A stretch of DNA of 64,000 nucleotides from Mycobacterium sp. ITM-2016-00318 (GTDB taxonomy: Bacteria; Actinomycetota; Actinomycetes; Mycobacteriales; Mycobacteriaceae), in contig NZ_CP134400.1 of assembly GCF_002968285.2 (NCBI RefSeq), positions 124,001-188,000 of the forward strand. The letters are read 5' to 3'. A program made the translations under genes and the position numbers. The notes under the pieces are model-generated. The model saw nothing but the letters and a program-made list of their open reading frames with translations. It did not search any database and was not told the origin of the DNA. Shown piece after piece: positions 1 to 9,265 of this stretch (position 1 is the stretch's first letter; the number at the start of each line of letters is the position of its first letter).

Positions 1-332
1 TCTACGCGATGGCGATCATCATGTCGTTCCTGTCGGCTCAGGTGACGACGACCTTCTTCTACGGTCAGTCGATCGGCACCTACGAGCACTACTTCCGGAC
101 GTTCCTTCGCCCGGACGACGTGTTCTGGTCCTTCGTGCAGGCGATCATCATCTCGGTGATCGTCATGCTCAACCACTGCTACTACGGCTACTTCGCCAGC
201 GGCGGACCGGTAGGCGTCGGCGAGGCCGTCGGCCGGTCGATGCGCGCCTCACTTGTCGCAATCGTGTGTGTTGTCCTGTTCGCATCGTTGGCGCTGTACG
301 GCACCGACCCGAACTTCAACCTCACGGTGTAG
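1..332 (+). CDS. yrbE1B: YrbE1B, MlaE-type permease of the Mce1 importer (3' part)
   Basis: C-terminal part of an MlaE/YrbE-family integral membrane permease; the gene begins before the window and reads in frame from base 3 to TAG at 330-332. About 109 codons remain. They hold two clear hydrophobic helices (FWSFVQAIIISVIVML near base 122, and SLVAIVCVVLFASLALYG near base 250). The segment between them (YYGYFASGGPVGVGEAVG) has the Gly-rich loop typical of the family end. YrbE proteins form the membrane channel of Mce lipid importers. The next gene, mce1A, starts 3 bases after the stop, so this is the second yrbE of the operon (YrbE1B rather than YrbE1A). Assignment to the mce1 type rests on the downstream Mce and Mam genes. 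Confidence 0.9.
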   Translation, partial: YAMAIIMSFLSAQVTTTFFYGQSIGTYEHYFRTFLRPDDVFWSFVQAIIISVIVMLNHCYYGYFASGGPVGVGEAVGRSMRASLVAIVCVVLFASLALYGTDPNFNLTV

Positions 333-335
333 CGC

Positions 336-1637
336 ATGACGGCCCCACTGAACGCTCCGCGCACACCGCCGTACAAGTTGGCCGGTTTGGTGCTCACGCT
401 GCTGACGATCGTGGCGATCGTGTTGGTGTACCTGCAGTTCCGCGGCGACTTCCTGCCGCGCGAAGAGGTGACGATGATGTCCGCCCGCGCAGGCCTCGTG
501 ATGGATCCGGGTTCCAAAGTCACCTACAACGGGGTCGAGATCGGACGGGTGTCCGAGGTCAGCGAGGTTTCGGTCGGCGACGACACGCGGGCCAAGATCC
601 TGCTCGAGATCGACAAGAAGTACCTGAACCTGATCCCGAAGAACGTCGACGCGAAGATCAGCGCAACGACGGTGTTCGGCAACAAGTACGTCTCGTTCAC
701 GTCGCCGAAGAACCCGAGCCCTCAGCGGATCACGTCGGCCGACGTGATCGACGCGACCCACGTGACGACCGAGTTCAACACCCTCTTCGAGACGATCACC
801 TCGATTTCGGAGAAGGTCGACCCGATCAAGCTGAACCAGACGCTCAGCGCGACCGCGCAGGCTCTGCAGGGCCTCGGCGAGCGGTTCGGTCAGTCGATCA
901 TCAACGGCAACGAGATCCTCGGCGACCTCAACCCGAGGATGCCGCAGATCCGCCGCGACAACCAGTTGCTCGCCGACCTCGGCGACGTGTACGCCGACGC
1001 CGCACCCGATCTGTTCGACGGGCTGGAGAACGCCGTCACCACTGCGCGCACGCTGAACGAGAATCAGGGCAACATCGACGCCGCGTTGATGGCCTCGATC
1101 GGATTCGGCAACGTCGGCGCCGAGATCTTCGAGAAGAGCGGCCCATACTTGATCCGCGGCGCCGAGGACCTGCTGCCGACGTCGGCACTGCTCGACGAAT
1201 ACAGCCCCGCGCTGTACTGCACGATCCGTAACTACCACGACGTCGAGCCCAGGGTCGCGGCGTCGCTCGGCGGCAACGGCTACTCGCTCAACACCCACTC
1301 GCTGGTGCTGGGTGCGAGCAACGCCTACGTCTACCCGGACAACCTGCCCCGCGTGAACGCCCGCGGTGGTCCAGAGGGCAGACCCGGCTGCTGGCAGCCC
1401 GTGACAAGGGACCTCTGGCCGAACCCGTACCTGGTGATGGACACCGGTGCGTCGATCGCGCCGTACAACCACATCGAGCTTGCGTCGCCGTTCGGCTGCG
1501 CGGGCCTGCCGCCCTGCCTGCTGCCGATCGTCATTCCCACGTTGCCTGTGCCGCTGGTCGCCGCCGCGCCCCTCATCACTCCGGGCATCGAATACGTCTG
1601 GGGCCGTCAGTTCGGGGAGCACACGATCAACCCATGA
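336..1637 (+). CDS. mce1A: Mce1A-type Mce family protein
   Basis: 433-residue Mce (MlaD-domain) protein. An N-terminal membrane anchor (about residues 14-34, LAGLVLTLLTIVAIVLVYLQF region) is followed by the MlaD domain (about 42-120, with the signature VMDPGSKVTYNGVEIGRV) and a long helical region. Mce proteins assemble as a periplasm-spanning tube that carries fatty or mycolic acids to the YrbE permease. The C-terminal ending EYVWGRQFGEHTINP resembles what I recall of M. tuberculosis Mce1A/Mce2A, which supports the mce1 class. The start ATG lies 3 bases after the yrbE1B stop. The stop overlaps the ATG of mce1B by 4 bases (ATGA), indicating translational coupling. It is somewhat shorter than Mce1A as I recall it, lacking a hydrophobic insert near the C-terminus. 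Confidence 0.93.
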   Translation: MTAPLNAPRTPPYKLAGLVLTLLTIVAIVLVYLQFRGDFLPREEVTMMSARAGLVMDPGSKVTYNGVEIGRVSEVSEVSVGDDTRAKILLEIDKKYLNLIPKNVDAKISATTVFGNKYVSFTSPKNPSPQRITSADVIDATHVTTEFNTLFETITSISEKVDPIKLNQTLSATAQALQGLGERFGQSIINGNEILGDLNPRMPQIRRDNQLLADLGDVYADAAPDLFDGLENAVTTARTLNENQGNIDAALMASIGFGNVGAEIFEKSGPYLIRGAEDLLPTSALLDEYSPALYCTIRNYHDVEPRVAASLGGNGYSLNTHSLVLGASNAYVYPDNLPRVNARGGPEGRPGCWQPVTRDLWPNPYLVMDTGASIAPYNHIELASPFGCAGLPPCLLPIVIPTLPVPLVAAAPLITPGIEYVWGRQFGEHTINP

Positions 1638-2665
1638 AAATCACCGGTACCGCCATCAAGCTCGGCATCTTCGCGTTGGTGCTGCTGCTGTTCACCGCGA
1701 TCATCATCGTGGTGTTCGGTCAGATGCGTTTCGACCGCACGACCGGTTACTCGGCAATCTTCAGCAATGCCAGCGGTCTGCGCGCCGGCCAGTTCGTCCG
1801 GGCATCCGGCGTGGAGGTCGGCAAGGTCTCCAAGGTCGAGATCCAGGACGGCGGACGGGTGGCGAAGGTCGACTTCAAGGTCGAACGCGACCTGCAGCTG
1901 TTCCAGGGCACGACGGCGTCGATCCGCTACCTGAACCTGATCGGCGACCGCTACCTGGAGCTCAAGCGTGGCGACGACAACAAGCGTCTGCCCGGCGGCT
2001 CGACGATCCCGCTGGAGCGCACCGAACCCGCGCTGGACCTCGACGCGTTGATCGGCGGCTTCCGCCCGCTGTTCCGCGCGCTGGACCCCGACAAGGTGAA
2101 CAACATCGCCCAGTCGATAGTCACGATCTTCCAGGGCCAGGGCGGCACCATCAGCGACATCCTGGATCAGACGGGGCAGCTGACGTCCGCGCTCGCCGAC
2201 CGCGACCAGGCCATCGGCGACGTGATCCGCAACCTGAACAACGTGCTCGACACGACCGTCAAGCACCAACAGCAGTTCGACGAGACGGTCGTGGATTTCG
2301 AGAAGCTCATCACCGGACTCAAGAACCGCGCCGACCCGATCGCGACCTCCGTGGCGGATATCAGCGACGCGGCGGGCACCATCGGTGATCTGTTCGCCGA
2401 CAACCGTCCGCTGCTGCAGAGCACGATCAGCCACCTCGAGGTCATCCAGCAGCCGCTCGTCGACCAGAAGGACCAGTTGAACGACATCCTGACCAGGCTG
2501 CCGACCGCGCTGAAGATCATCGGCCGCGCGGGCGGCGTCTACGGCGACTTCTTCAACTTCTACGCCTGCGACGTCACGCTCAAGCTGCCCGGCCTGCAGC
2601 CCGGCGGACCGGTTCGCACGGTGAAGGTCTGGTCGCAGCCCACGGGTAGGTGCACGCCGCAATGA
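1634..2665 (+). CDS. mce1B: Mce1B-type Mce family protein
   Basis: 343-residue Mce subunit: a single N-terminal anchor (about residues 9-30, LGIFALVLLLFTAIIIVVFG), the MlaD domain (about 36-112, with GLRAGQFVRASGVEVGKV), then a coiled helical region and no proline-rich tail. It has the usual length for MceB proteins. It is a subunit of the Mce1 lipid importer, acting outside the cytoplasmic membrane. It is coupled to both neighbours by 4-base ATGA overlaps (1634-1637 with mce1A, 2662-2665 with mce1C). The short C-terminus with cysteines (FYACDVTLK and GRCTPQ) is the typical MceB ending. Confidence 0.93.
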   Translation: MKITGTAIKLGIFALVLLLFTAIIIVVFGQMRFDRTTGYSAIFSNASGLRAGQFVRASGVEVGKVSKVEIQDGGRVAKVDFKVERDLQLFQGTTASIRYLNLIGDRYLELKRGDDNKRLPGGSTIPLERTEPALDLDALIGGFRPLFRALDPDKVNNIAQSIVTIFQGQGGTISDILDQTGQLTSALADRDQAIGDVIRNLNNVLDTTVKHQQQFDETVVDFEKLITGLKNRADPIATSVADISDAAGTIGDLFADNRPLLQSTISHLEVIQQPLVDQKDQLNDILTRLPTALKIIGRAGGVYGDFFNFYACDVTLKLPGLQPGGPVRTVKVWSQPTGRCTPQ

Positions 2666-4266
2666 GAACCCTGGAGGGTAGCAACCGCGTCAGGGGCGGG
2701 CTGATGGGCATTCTCATCACGCTCCTGGTGATCGGTGTGGGGCAGAGCTTCACCAGCGTGCCGATGCTGTTCGCAGAACCGTCGTACTACGCGTACTTCC
2801 AGGACACCGGCGGTCTGAGCGGTGGCGACAAGGTGCGCATCGCGGGCGTCGACATCGGGAAGGTGCAGTCGTTCACGATCGAGGGCGACAAGGTCAAGAT
2901 CGGCTACACGCTGAGCGGCACGCAGATCGGCACCGACAGCCGCGCGGCCATCCGCACCGACACGATCCTGGGCCGCAAGAACCTGGAGATCGAGTCGCGC
3001 GGCACGACGGTCCTCGAGCCCAACGCCGCCCTGCCGCTCGGGCAGACGACGACGCCGTACCAGATCTACGACGCCTTCTTCGACGTGACGAAGGCGGCGC
3101 AGGGCTGGGACACCGAAACGGTCAAGCGCTCGCTGAACGTGTTGTCGGAGACCATCGATCAGACCTACCCGCACCTGAGCGCCGCCCTCGATGGGGTGGC
3201 CCGGTTCTCGGACACGATCGGCAAGCGCGACGTAGAGGTCCGGCAGCTGCTGGCCAACGCGAACAAGATCGCGGGCGTGCTCGGCAACCGCTCGGAGCAG
3301 ATCAACGCCCTTCTGGTGAACGCGCAGACGCTGCTGGGGGCGATCAACGAACGTCAGTACGCCGTCAGCATGCTCCTGGAGCGTGTCAGTGAGTTCTCCG
3401 CTCAGATCGCCGGTTTCGTCAACGACAACCCGAACCTCAACAAGGTGCTGGAACAGCTGCGCACGATCAGCGACATCCTCGTGGACCGCAAGTTCGACCT
3501 CGTCGACGTGCTGTCCACGCTGAGCAAGTTCACCGCGTCGCTGGCCGAGGCCATCGCCTCGGGCCCCTTCTTCAAGGTCATGCTCGTCAACCTGCTCCCG
3601 CCGTGGCTGCTGCAGCCGTTCGTCGACGCCGCCTTCAAGAAGCGAGGCATCGACCCCGAGGAGTTCTGGCGCAACGCGGGTCTGCCCGCATGGCGGTTCC
3701 CCGACCCGAACGGCACTCGATTCCCCAACGGTGCGCCCGCGCCGGGACCGGACGTGCTCGAGGGCACCCCGGCGAACCCGGGACCCGCGGTCGTCGCCGG
3801 GCACCCGTGCTCGTACACGCCCGCGCCGGGCACCCTTCCGCGGCCCGGCGATCCGCTGCCGTGCGCCGACGAGCCGCACGGCCCGTTCGGCCCGAATCCG
3901 TACTCGGCCCCACCCGGACAGGGTTACACCCTGCCCGACGTGATCACCTCCCCGCCGAACCCGAACGGTCCCGGCTTCACCCCCGGCGTGCCCGCGGCGG
4001 CCGTACCGGGCCAGTTGCCGCCCGACATGGGGGGCGTGCCCGCACCGCTGCCACCGGCTCCGCACGGTGCGCGCACCGTGCCGGTCGGCCCACTGCCGCC
4101 GGAGGGACCGGACTTCACGCCCGGCATCGCGCCGCTGCCGCCGGCGCTCAACGGACCGCCGCCGCCGCCGGGACCCGGACAGCAGGTGCCGCCTGCCGAC
4201 ACGCCGCCGTTCCCCGGCAATCCGCCGTACCTCCCACCTGGTTCGCAGAGCGGAACGGGGCCCTAA
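2662..4266 (+). CDS. mce1C: Mce1C-type Mce family protein with proline-rich tail
   Basis: 534-residue Mce subunit. The ATG at 2662 is preferred over an in-frame GTG at 2650 because it forms the ATGA overlap used throughout this operon. The N-terminal anchor (MGILITLLVIGVGQSF) is followed by the MlaD domain (GGLSGGDKVRIAGVDIGKV), a helical region to about residue 330, and then roughly 200 residues very rich in Pro and Gly. Proline-rich tails are common in MceC and MceD subunits and may reach into the cell wall. It forms part of the Mce1 importer together with MceA, B, D, E and F. The gene ends 3 bases before mce1D. Confidence 0.93.
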   Translation: MRTLEGSNRVRGGLMGILITLLVIGVGQSFTSVPMLFAEPSYYAYFQDTGGLSGGDKVRIAGVDIGKVQSFTIEGDKVKIGYTLSGTQIGTDSRAAIRTDTILGRKNLEIESRGTTVLEPNAALPLGQTTTPYQIYDAFFDVTKAAQGWDTETVKRSLNVLSETIDQTYPHLSAALDGVARFSDTIGKRDVEVRQLLANANKIAGVLGNRSEQINALLVNAQTLLGAINERQYAVSMLLERVSEFSAQIAGFVNDNPNLNKVLEQLRTISDILVDRKFDLVDVLSTLSKFTASLAEAIASGPFFKVMLVNLLPPWLLQPFVDAAFKKRGIDPEEFWRNAGLPAWRFPDPNGTRFPNGAPAPGPDVLEGTPANPGPAVVAGHPCSYTPAPGTLPRPGDPLPCADEPHGPFGPNPYSAPPGQGYTLPDVITSPPNPNGPGFTPGVPAAAVPGQLPPDMGGVPAPLPPAPHGARTVPVGPLPPEGPDFTPGIAPLPPALNGPPPPPGPGQQVPPADTPPFPGNPPYLPPGSQSGTGP

Positions 4267-4269
4267 GAC

Positions 4270-5904
4270 ATGTCAACTATTTTCAACGTACGAAACTTCA
4301 AGCTGCCGAACGTCTCCCGGACGACGGTGATCGTCGGCGCGCTCGTCGCGGTGCTGGCGCTGGTGGCCGGCATCGTCGGCTGGCAGCTGTACAAGAAGCT
4401 GACCTACAACACCGTGGTCGCCTACTTCCCGCAGACCCTGGCGCTGTATCCGGGCGACAAGGTCCAGATCATGGGCGTCAAGGTCGGCACGATCGACTCG
4501 ATCGACCCTGCAGGCGACAAGATGAAGGTCACCTTCAACTACGCCAACAAGTACAAGGTTCCCGCGAACGCGACCGCGTCCGTGCTGAACCCCAGCCTTG
4601 TCGCGTCGCGCACCATTCAGCTGTCGCCGCCGTACACCGGTGGGCCCGAGATGCAGGACGACGCGGTCATCCCGATCGACCGCACCCAGGTTCCGGTCGA
4701 GTACGACGACCTGCGCGACTCGATCAACCGGATCCTCACCGACCTCGGCCCGACGCCGGATCAGCCCAAGGGCCCGTTCGGGGACGTCATCGAGTCCTTC
4801 TCCGACGGCCTGGCCGGCAAGGGCGACCAGCTCAACAAGACGCTCACCGGTCTGTCCGAAGCGGTCACCACGCTCAACGAGGGCCGCGGCGACTTCTTCT
4901 CGGTGGTGAAGAGCCTCGCGCTGTTCGTCAACGCGCTGTACCAGAGCGATCAGCAGTTCGTCGCGTTGAACAACGACCTGGCCACGTTCACCAACTCGTT
5001 CACCAACACCGACAACGAACTCGCCACGGCGCTCAACGATCTCAACGATCTGCTGACGACCACACGCAGGTTCATCAGCGAGAACGGTGAGGTGCTGGCC
5101 CACGACATCGACAACCTGGCCGAGGTCACCAACGCGATCCTGCAGCCGGAGCCCCTCAACGGTCTCGAGACCGGCCTGCACGTCTTCCCCAACCTCGCGT
5201 CGAACCTGATGAACATCTCGTCGCCGAACGCGGGTGGCATCGTCGGCCTGCCGACGATCGCCAACTTCGCCAACCCGATGCAGTTCATCTGCAGCTCGAT
5301 TCAGGCGGGCAGCCGACTCGGCTACCAGGAATCGGCTGAGCTGTGCGCGCAGTACCTGGCGCCGATCCTCGATGCGATCAAGTTCAACTTCCCGCCGATC
5401 GGCATCAACCAGTTCGTGACGGCGATGACGCTGCCGAAGCAGATCTCGTACTCCGAGGACCGGCTGCGCCCCGCGCCGGGATACAAGGACACGACCGTGC
5501 CGGGCATCTGGTCGCGCGACACCCTGTTCTCGCACGGCAACCACGAGCCGGGCTGGGTCACCGCACCGGGCATGCAGGGCATCGAGGTGCAGCCGCACAC
5601 CGAGCGCAACCTGACCCCGGAATGCCTCGCCGAGCTGCTCGGCGGACCCGACTGTGTGATCCCCGGCGCGCCACCGGCCTTCGGCGTCAACAACGGCAGG
5701 CTGCCAGGCCCGCCGAACGCCTACGACGAGCGCAATCCGCTGCCGCCGCCGTGGTACCCGCAGCCGGGACCGCCGCCTGGTCCATCACCCGGCGTGATCC
5801 CCGGCGATCCGCTCGGCGCCATCTCGCCCGCGCCCGCTGCCGCGCCTGCGGTAGCACCGGCACCGGCCGGACCACCGCTGCCCGCTGAAGCAGGAGGGGG
5901 CTAA
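4270..5904 (+). CDS. mce1D: Mce1D-type Mce family protein
   Basis: 544-residue Mce subunit. A short cytoplasmic start is followed by a membrane anchor (about residues 18-39, VIVGALVAVLALVAGIVGW), the MlaD domain (YPGDKVQIMGVKVGTI, about 58-130), a long helical region with many Asn/Asp repeats, and a Pro/Ala-rich tail from about residue 470. It belongs to the Mce1 lipid-import tube. Its TAA stop shares one base with the ATG of the lipoprotein gene downstream (TAATG at 5902-5906), again showing coupled translation. Confidence 0.93.
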   Translation: MSTIFNVRNFKLPNVSRTTVIVGALVAVLALVAGIVGWQLYKKLTYNTVVAYFPQTLALYPGDKVQIMGVKVGTIDSIDPAGDKMKVTFNYANKYKVPANATASVLNPSLVASRTIQLSPPYTGGPEMQDDAVIPIDRTQVPVEYDDLRDSINRILTDLGPTPDQPKGPFGDVIESFSDGLAGKGDQLNKTLTGLSEAVTTLNEGRGDFFSVVKSLALFVNALYQSDQQFVALNNDLATFTNSFTNTDNELATALNDLNDLLTTTRRFISENGEVLAHDIDNLAEVTNAILQPEPLNGLETGLHVFPNLASNLMNISSPNAGGIVGLPTIANFANPMQFICSSIQAGSRLGYQESAELCAQYLAPILDAIKFNFPPIGINQFVTAMTLPKQISYSEDRLRPAPGYKDTTVPGIWSRDTLFSHGNHEPGWVTAPGMQGIEVQPHTERNLTPECLAELLGGPDCVIPGAPPAFGVNNGRLPGPPNAYDERNPLPPPWYPQPGPPPGPSPGVIPGDPLGAISPAPAAAPAVAPAPAGPPLPAEAGGG

Positions 5905-7079
5905 TGCCGCGCACGCGAGGAGCACGTACGTTCGGGGCCCGTAAGTGGAGCCGCATCGCACGGCGCGCCGCCGGACTGGTGGCGGTCGGTCTCGTGCTGA
6001 CCTCCTGTGGCTGGCGCGGCATCGCGAACGTGCCGCTGCCGGGTGGCCCCGGCACAGCGCCCGACCACATGACGGTCTACGTGCAGATGCCGGATACGTT
6101 GGCGCTCAACGTCAACAGCCGGGTGCGCGTCGCCGACGTCTATGTCGGCCGGGTGCGTTCGATCGAGCTGAAGAACTGGATCGCCACGCTGACGCTGGAT
6201 CTGCAACCGGGTATCAAGCTGCCGGAGAACGCGCTGGCGAAGATCGGCCAGACCAGCCTTCTCGGGTCGCAGCACGTGCAGCTCGACCCGCCGCCGGACC
6301 CATCGTCGCAGCAGCTGCGCAACGGCGACACGATCCCGCTGAAGAATGCGTCGGCGTTCCCGACGACGGAGCGGACGCTGGCCAGCATCGCCACCATCGT
6401 GCGCGGCGGCGGGATACCCAACATCGAGGTCATCCAGACCGAGGTGAACAACCTGCTGACCGGTCGCGCCGACCAGATCCGCGAGTTCCTGAACCGGTTG
6501 GACACCTTCACCGACGAACTCAATCAGCAGCGCAACGACATCACGCGGGCGATCGATTCGACGAACCGGCTGCTGAACATCGTGGGTCAGCGGACCAGCA
6601 CGCTGGATCGGGTGCTGACCGAATTCCCGCCGCTGATCAAGCATTTCGCCGATACACGGGATCTGTTCGCCGACGCGGTGGAGTCGTTGGGCCGCATCAG
6701 CAACGCTGCCGACGACGCGCTCGCGCCGACGAGCGACAACCTGCACACCAACCTGCAGAACCTGCAGCGTCCGCTGAAGCAGCTGGGCAAGGCCTCGCCG
6801 TACCTCGTCGGCGCGCTCAGGTTCCTGTTCACGGCGCCGTTCAGCATCGAGAACGTGCCGAAGGTCGTGCGCGGCGACTACATCAACGTGTCGCTGAACG
6901 TCGACCTGACGCTGAGTTCGCTGGACCAGGGCTTCCTGTCCGGAACCGGTGTGGCGGGCATGCTGCGCGCCCTCGAGCAGGCCTGGGGCCGCAATCCCGA
7001 GACGATGATCCCGGATCTGCGCTACACGCCGAACCCGCACGACGCACCCGGCGGACCGTTAGTGGAAAGGGGTGAGTGA
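5904..7079 (+). CDS. mce1E: Mce1E-type lipoprotein (LprK family)
   Basis: 391-residue Mce subunit of the MceE class, the lipoprotein member. The signal peptide has basic residues up to about 21, a hydrophobic stretch (AGLVAVGLVL) and the lipobox LTSC with Cys35 as the predicted lipidated residue. The MlaD domain follows (LNVNSRVRVADVYVGRV), then a helical domain and no proline tail. MceE proteins are called LprK in the mce1 operon of M. tuberculosis. Position and architecture (fifth mce, lipobox) fit this exactly. It starts one base inside the mce1D stop, and mce1F begins 3 bases after its stop. Confidence 0.93.
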   Translation: MPRTRGARTFGARKWSRIARRAAGLVAVGLVLTSCGWRGIANVPLPGGPGTAPDHMTVYVQMPDTLALNVNSRVRVADVYVGRVRSIELKNWIATLTLDLQPGIKLPENALAKIGQTSLLGSQHVQLDPPPDPSSQQLRNGDTIPLKNASAFPTTERTLASIATIVRGGGIPNIEVIQTEVNNLLTGRADQIREFLNRLDTFTDELNQQRNDITRAIDSTNRLLNIVGQRTSTLDRVLTEFPPLIKHFADTRDLFADAVESLGRISNAADDALAPTSDNLHTNLQNLQRPLKQLGKASPYLVGALRFLFTAPFSIENVPKVVRGDYINVSLNVDLTLSSLDQGFLSGTGVAGMLRALEQAWGRNPETMIPDLRYTPNPHDAPGGPLVERGE

Positions 7080-7082
7080 GCA

Positions 7083-8630
7083 GTGCTGACCAGGTTCATC
7101 AAGTTCCAGCTGGTCCTCTTCACGATTCTCACGATCCTCGCCCTGGTCGTGCTGGGTTGGTACTACCTGCGGCTGCCGAGCCTGGCCGGCATCGGTCAGT
7201 ACACGCTGAGCGCCGACCTGCCGCGCTCGGGCGGCCTGTACGCCACGGCGAACGTCACCTACCGCGGCACGCAGATCGGCAAGGTCACCTCCGTCGAGCC
7301 CACGGAGAACGGCGCACGCGCCGAGATGAGCATCGACAACCGGTACAAGATCCCGGCCGATGCCACTGCCAATGTGCACTCCGTCTCGGCGATCGGTGAG
7401 CAGTACCTCGACCTGGTCTCGACCGGCAACCCGGGTCAGTACCTGGCAGACGGTCAGACGATCACCACCGGCACGGTGCCCAGCGAGGTGGGTCCTGCGC
7501 TGGATTCGGCGAACCGGGGTCTCGCCGTGCTGCCCAAGGAGAAGATCGACTCGCTGCTGACGGAGACGTCGAAGGCCGTTGGTGGCCTGGGCCCCGGGCT
7601 GCAACGGTTGGTCGACGGCACGACGAACCTGGCGCAAGGCTTCCAGGAGAACCTGCCTCAGGTCAACGACATCATCGAAAACGCGACGCCGATCCTGCAG
7701 AGCCAGGCCGATTCCCGTGACAACATCTCGCAATGGTCGAGAAACCTCAACATCCTTGCCGCGCAGTCGGCTTCGGAGGACCAGGCGTTGCGAAGCGGAC
7801 TGCAGCAGGCGGCGCCGACGCTGGATCAGGTGACGGCCACGTTCAGCGACGTCCGCGAATCGTTGCCGCAGACGCTGGCGAACCTCGCGGTCGTCATCGA
7901 CATGCTCAAGCGCTACAACAAGGGCCTTGAGCAGGCGCTGGTGATCCTTCCTCAGGGGGGCACGGTCGCGCAGGCAGGCACCATCTTCGAAGGGGAGGGC
8001 CTGCTGCACTTCGGCCTGTCGATCAATCAGCCGCCGCCGTGCCTCACCGGCTTCCTACCCGCGTCCGAGTGGCGGTCGCCTGCCGACACTTCCATGGCGC
8101 CGCTGCCCGCAGGCACGTACTGCAAGATCCCCAAGGACGTCCAGAACGTCGTCCGCGGTGCGCGTAACTACCCGTGCGCCGATGTGCCCGGTAAGCGTGC
8201 GGCGACTCCGAAGGAGTGCCGCGACGACAAGCCCTACATCCCGCTGGGCACCAACCCCTGGTACGGCGATCCGAACCAGATCGTCAACTGCCCGGCACCA
8301 GCCGCTCGCTGCGACCAGCCGGTCAAGCCCGGGTACGTCATACCGGCACCGTCGGTGAACAACGGTATGAACCCACTGCCAGCCGACCAACTGCCGCCTG
8401 GCGGATCACCGCAGCCGGTCAGCGACCCGCTGACCCCGCCGAACCAGGGCAGCGTCCAGTGCAGTGGACAGCAGCCCAACCCGTGCACGTACACTCCGGC
8501 ACCAGGCAGTGCGGTCTACAGCCCGACAAGCGGCGAGGTCGTTGGGCCCGACGGCGTGAAGTACTCCGTCAGCAATTCGAATAACCCAGGAGACGACGGA
8601 TGGAAGGAGATGCTGGCACCCGCCAGCTGA
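7083..8630 (+). CDS. mce1F: Mce1F-type Mce family protein
   Basis: 515-residue Mce subunit, last of the six. GTG start at 7083 with GGGGTGAG-type purines just upstream. The N-terminal anchor (about residues 8-28, FQLVLFTILTILALVVLGWYY) is followed by the MlaD domain (LPRSGGLYATANVTYRGTQI), a helical region and a Pro/Cys-containing C-terminal half with repeated short segments of the type PCTYTPAPGS. It completes the Mce1A-F set. The 3' end overlaps the next gene, mam1A, by 31 bases, so import tube and accessory proteins are probably made from one message. Confidence 0.93.
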   Translation: MLTRFIKFQLVLFTILTILALVVLGWYYLRLPSLAGIGQYTLSADLPRSGGLYATANVTYRGTQIGKVTSVEPTENGARAEMSIDNRYKIPADATANVHSVSAIGEQYLDLVSTGNPGQYLADGQTITTGTVPSEVGPALDSANRGLAVLPKEKIDSLLTETSKAVGGLGPGLQRLVDGTTNLAQGFQENLPQVNDIIENATPILQSQADSRDNISQWSRNLNILAAQSASEDQALRSGLQQAAPTLDQVTATFSDVRESLPQTLANLAVVIDMLKRYNKGLEQALVILPQGGTVAQAGTIFEGEGLLHFGLSINQPPPCLTGFLPASEWRSPADTSMAPLPAGTYCKIPKDVQNVVRGARNYPCADVPGKRAATPKECRDDKPYIPLGTNPWYGDPNQIVNCPAPAARCDQPVKPGYVIPAPSVNNGMNPLPADQLPPGGSPQPVSDPLTPPNQGSVQCSGQQPNPCTYTPAPGSAVYSPTSGEVVGPDGVKYSVSNSNNPGDDGWKEMLAPAS

Positions 8631-9265
8631 ACCCCACCGATGCTGAGGACGCGCCGGACGATTCGGTAGCAGTATCTGAACAAGAGCAGACGAGCCAGGA
8701 GCACCGGGACACCGTCGACGAGCCAACCCAGGAGGCTGAGCCGTCAGATGCAGTCGCCCGTCGTCCGCCGCGGCTCGGCCGTGGCTGGATGGCCGGTATC
8801 TGCGCGGGACTGGTGGCACTGACCATCGCCGCTGTGGTCGGTGGCATCCTGCTGATCCGCGACAACCACGGTATCGAAGAGGTCAACCGCAACGATGCCG
8901 CCGCCCTCCAGGCCGCCAAGGACTGTGTCGCGGCGCTGCAGGCGCCGGACACCGATGCGATGTCTGCCGCACAGATGAAGATCATGGAGTGCTCCACCGG
9001 CGCGTTCGGCGCGCAGGCCTCCACGTTCGGCGGCGTCCTCGTCGAGGCGTACCGGGCCGCCAACGTCAAGGTGCAGGTGTCCGATATGCGTGCCGCCGTT
9101 GAGCGCCACGACCCCAGCGGATCGGTGGACGTCCTGGTGGCCGTACGCATCAAGGTGACGAATTCCGACGTGGAAAATCAGGAGTCGGGCTACCGGTTGC
9201 GGGTCACGATGACGCCGGATCAGGGTAAGTACCGGATCGACAAGTTGGAACAGGTCACGTCGTGA
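8600..9265 (+). CDS. mam1A: Mce-associated membrane protein Mam1A (Rv0175-like)
   Basis: 221 residues: an acidic disordered N-terminus (about 1-60), one transmembrane helix (about 66-86, ICAGLVALTIAAVVGGILLI) and an extracytoplasmic domain with an NTF2-like Mam fold. Mam proteins are accessory factors of Mce importers; family work links related proteins (OmamA) to Mce stability, so a stabilising role here is inference. The ATG at 8600 is preceded at 6 bases by AGGAGA and lies inside the 3' end of mce1F. Its TGA overlaps the GTG of the next gene (GTGA at 9262-9265). Gene order mce1F-mam1A-mam1B matches M. tuberculosis. Confidence 0.88.
   Translation: MEGDAGTRQLNPTDAEDAPDDSVAVSEQEQTSQEHRDTVDEPTQEAEPSDAVARRPPRLGRGWMAGICAGLVALTIAAVVGGILLIRDNHGIEEVNRNDAAALQAAKDCVAALQAPDTDAMSAAQMKIMECSTGAFGAQASTFGGVLVEAYRAANVKVQVSDMRAAVERHDPSGSVDVLVAVRIKVTNSDVENQESGYRLRVTMTPDQGKYRIDKLEQVTS

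Noticed and set aside
249..1622. Long open frame on the minus strand across mce1A (457 codons), and many similar ones elsewhere
   Set aside because: High-GC codon use leaves antisense frames open by chance; the composition is Arg/Val/Asp-rich with no domain, and there is no ribosome site.
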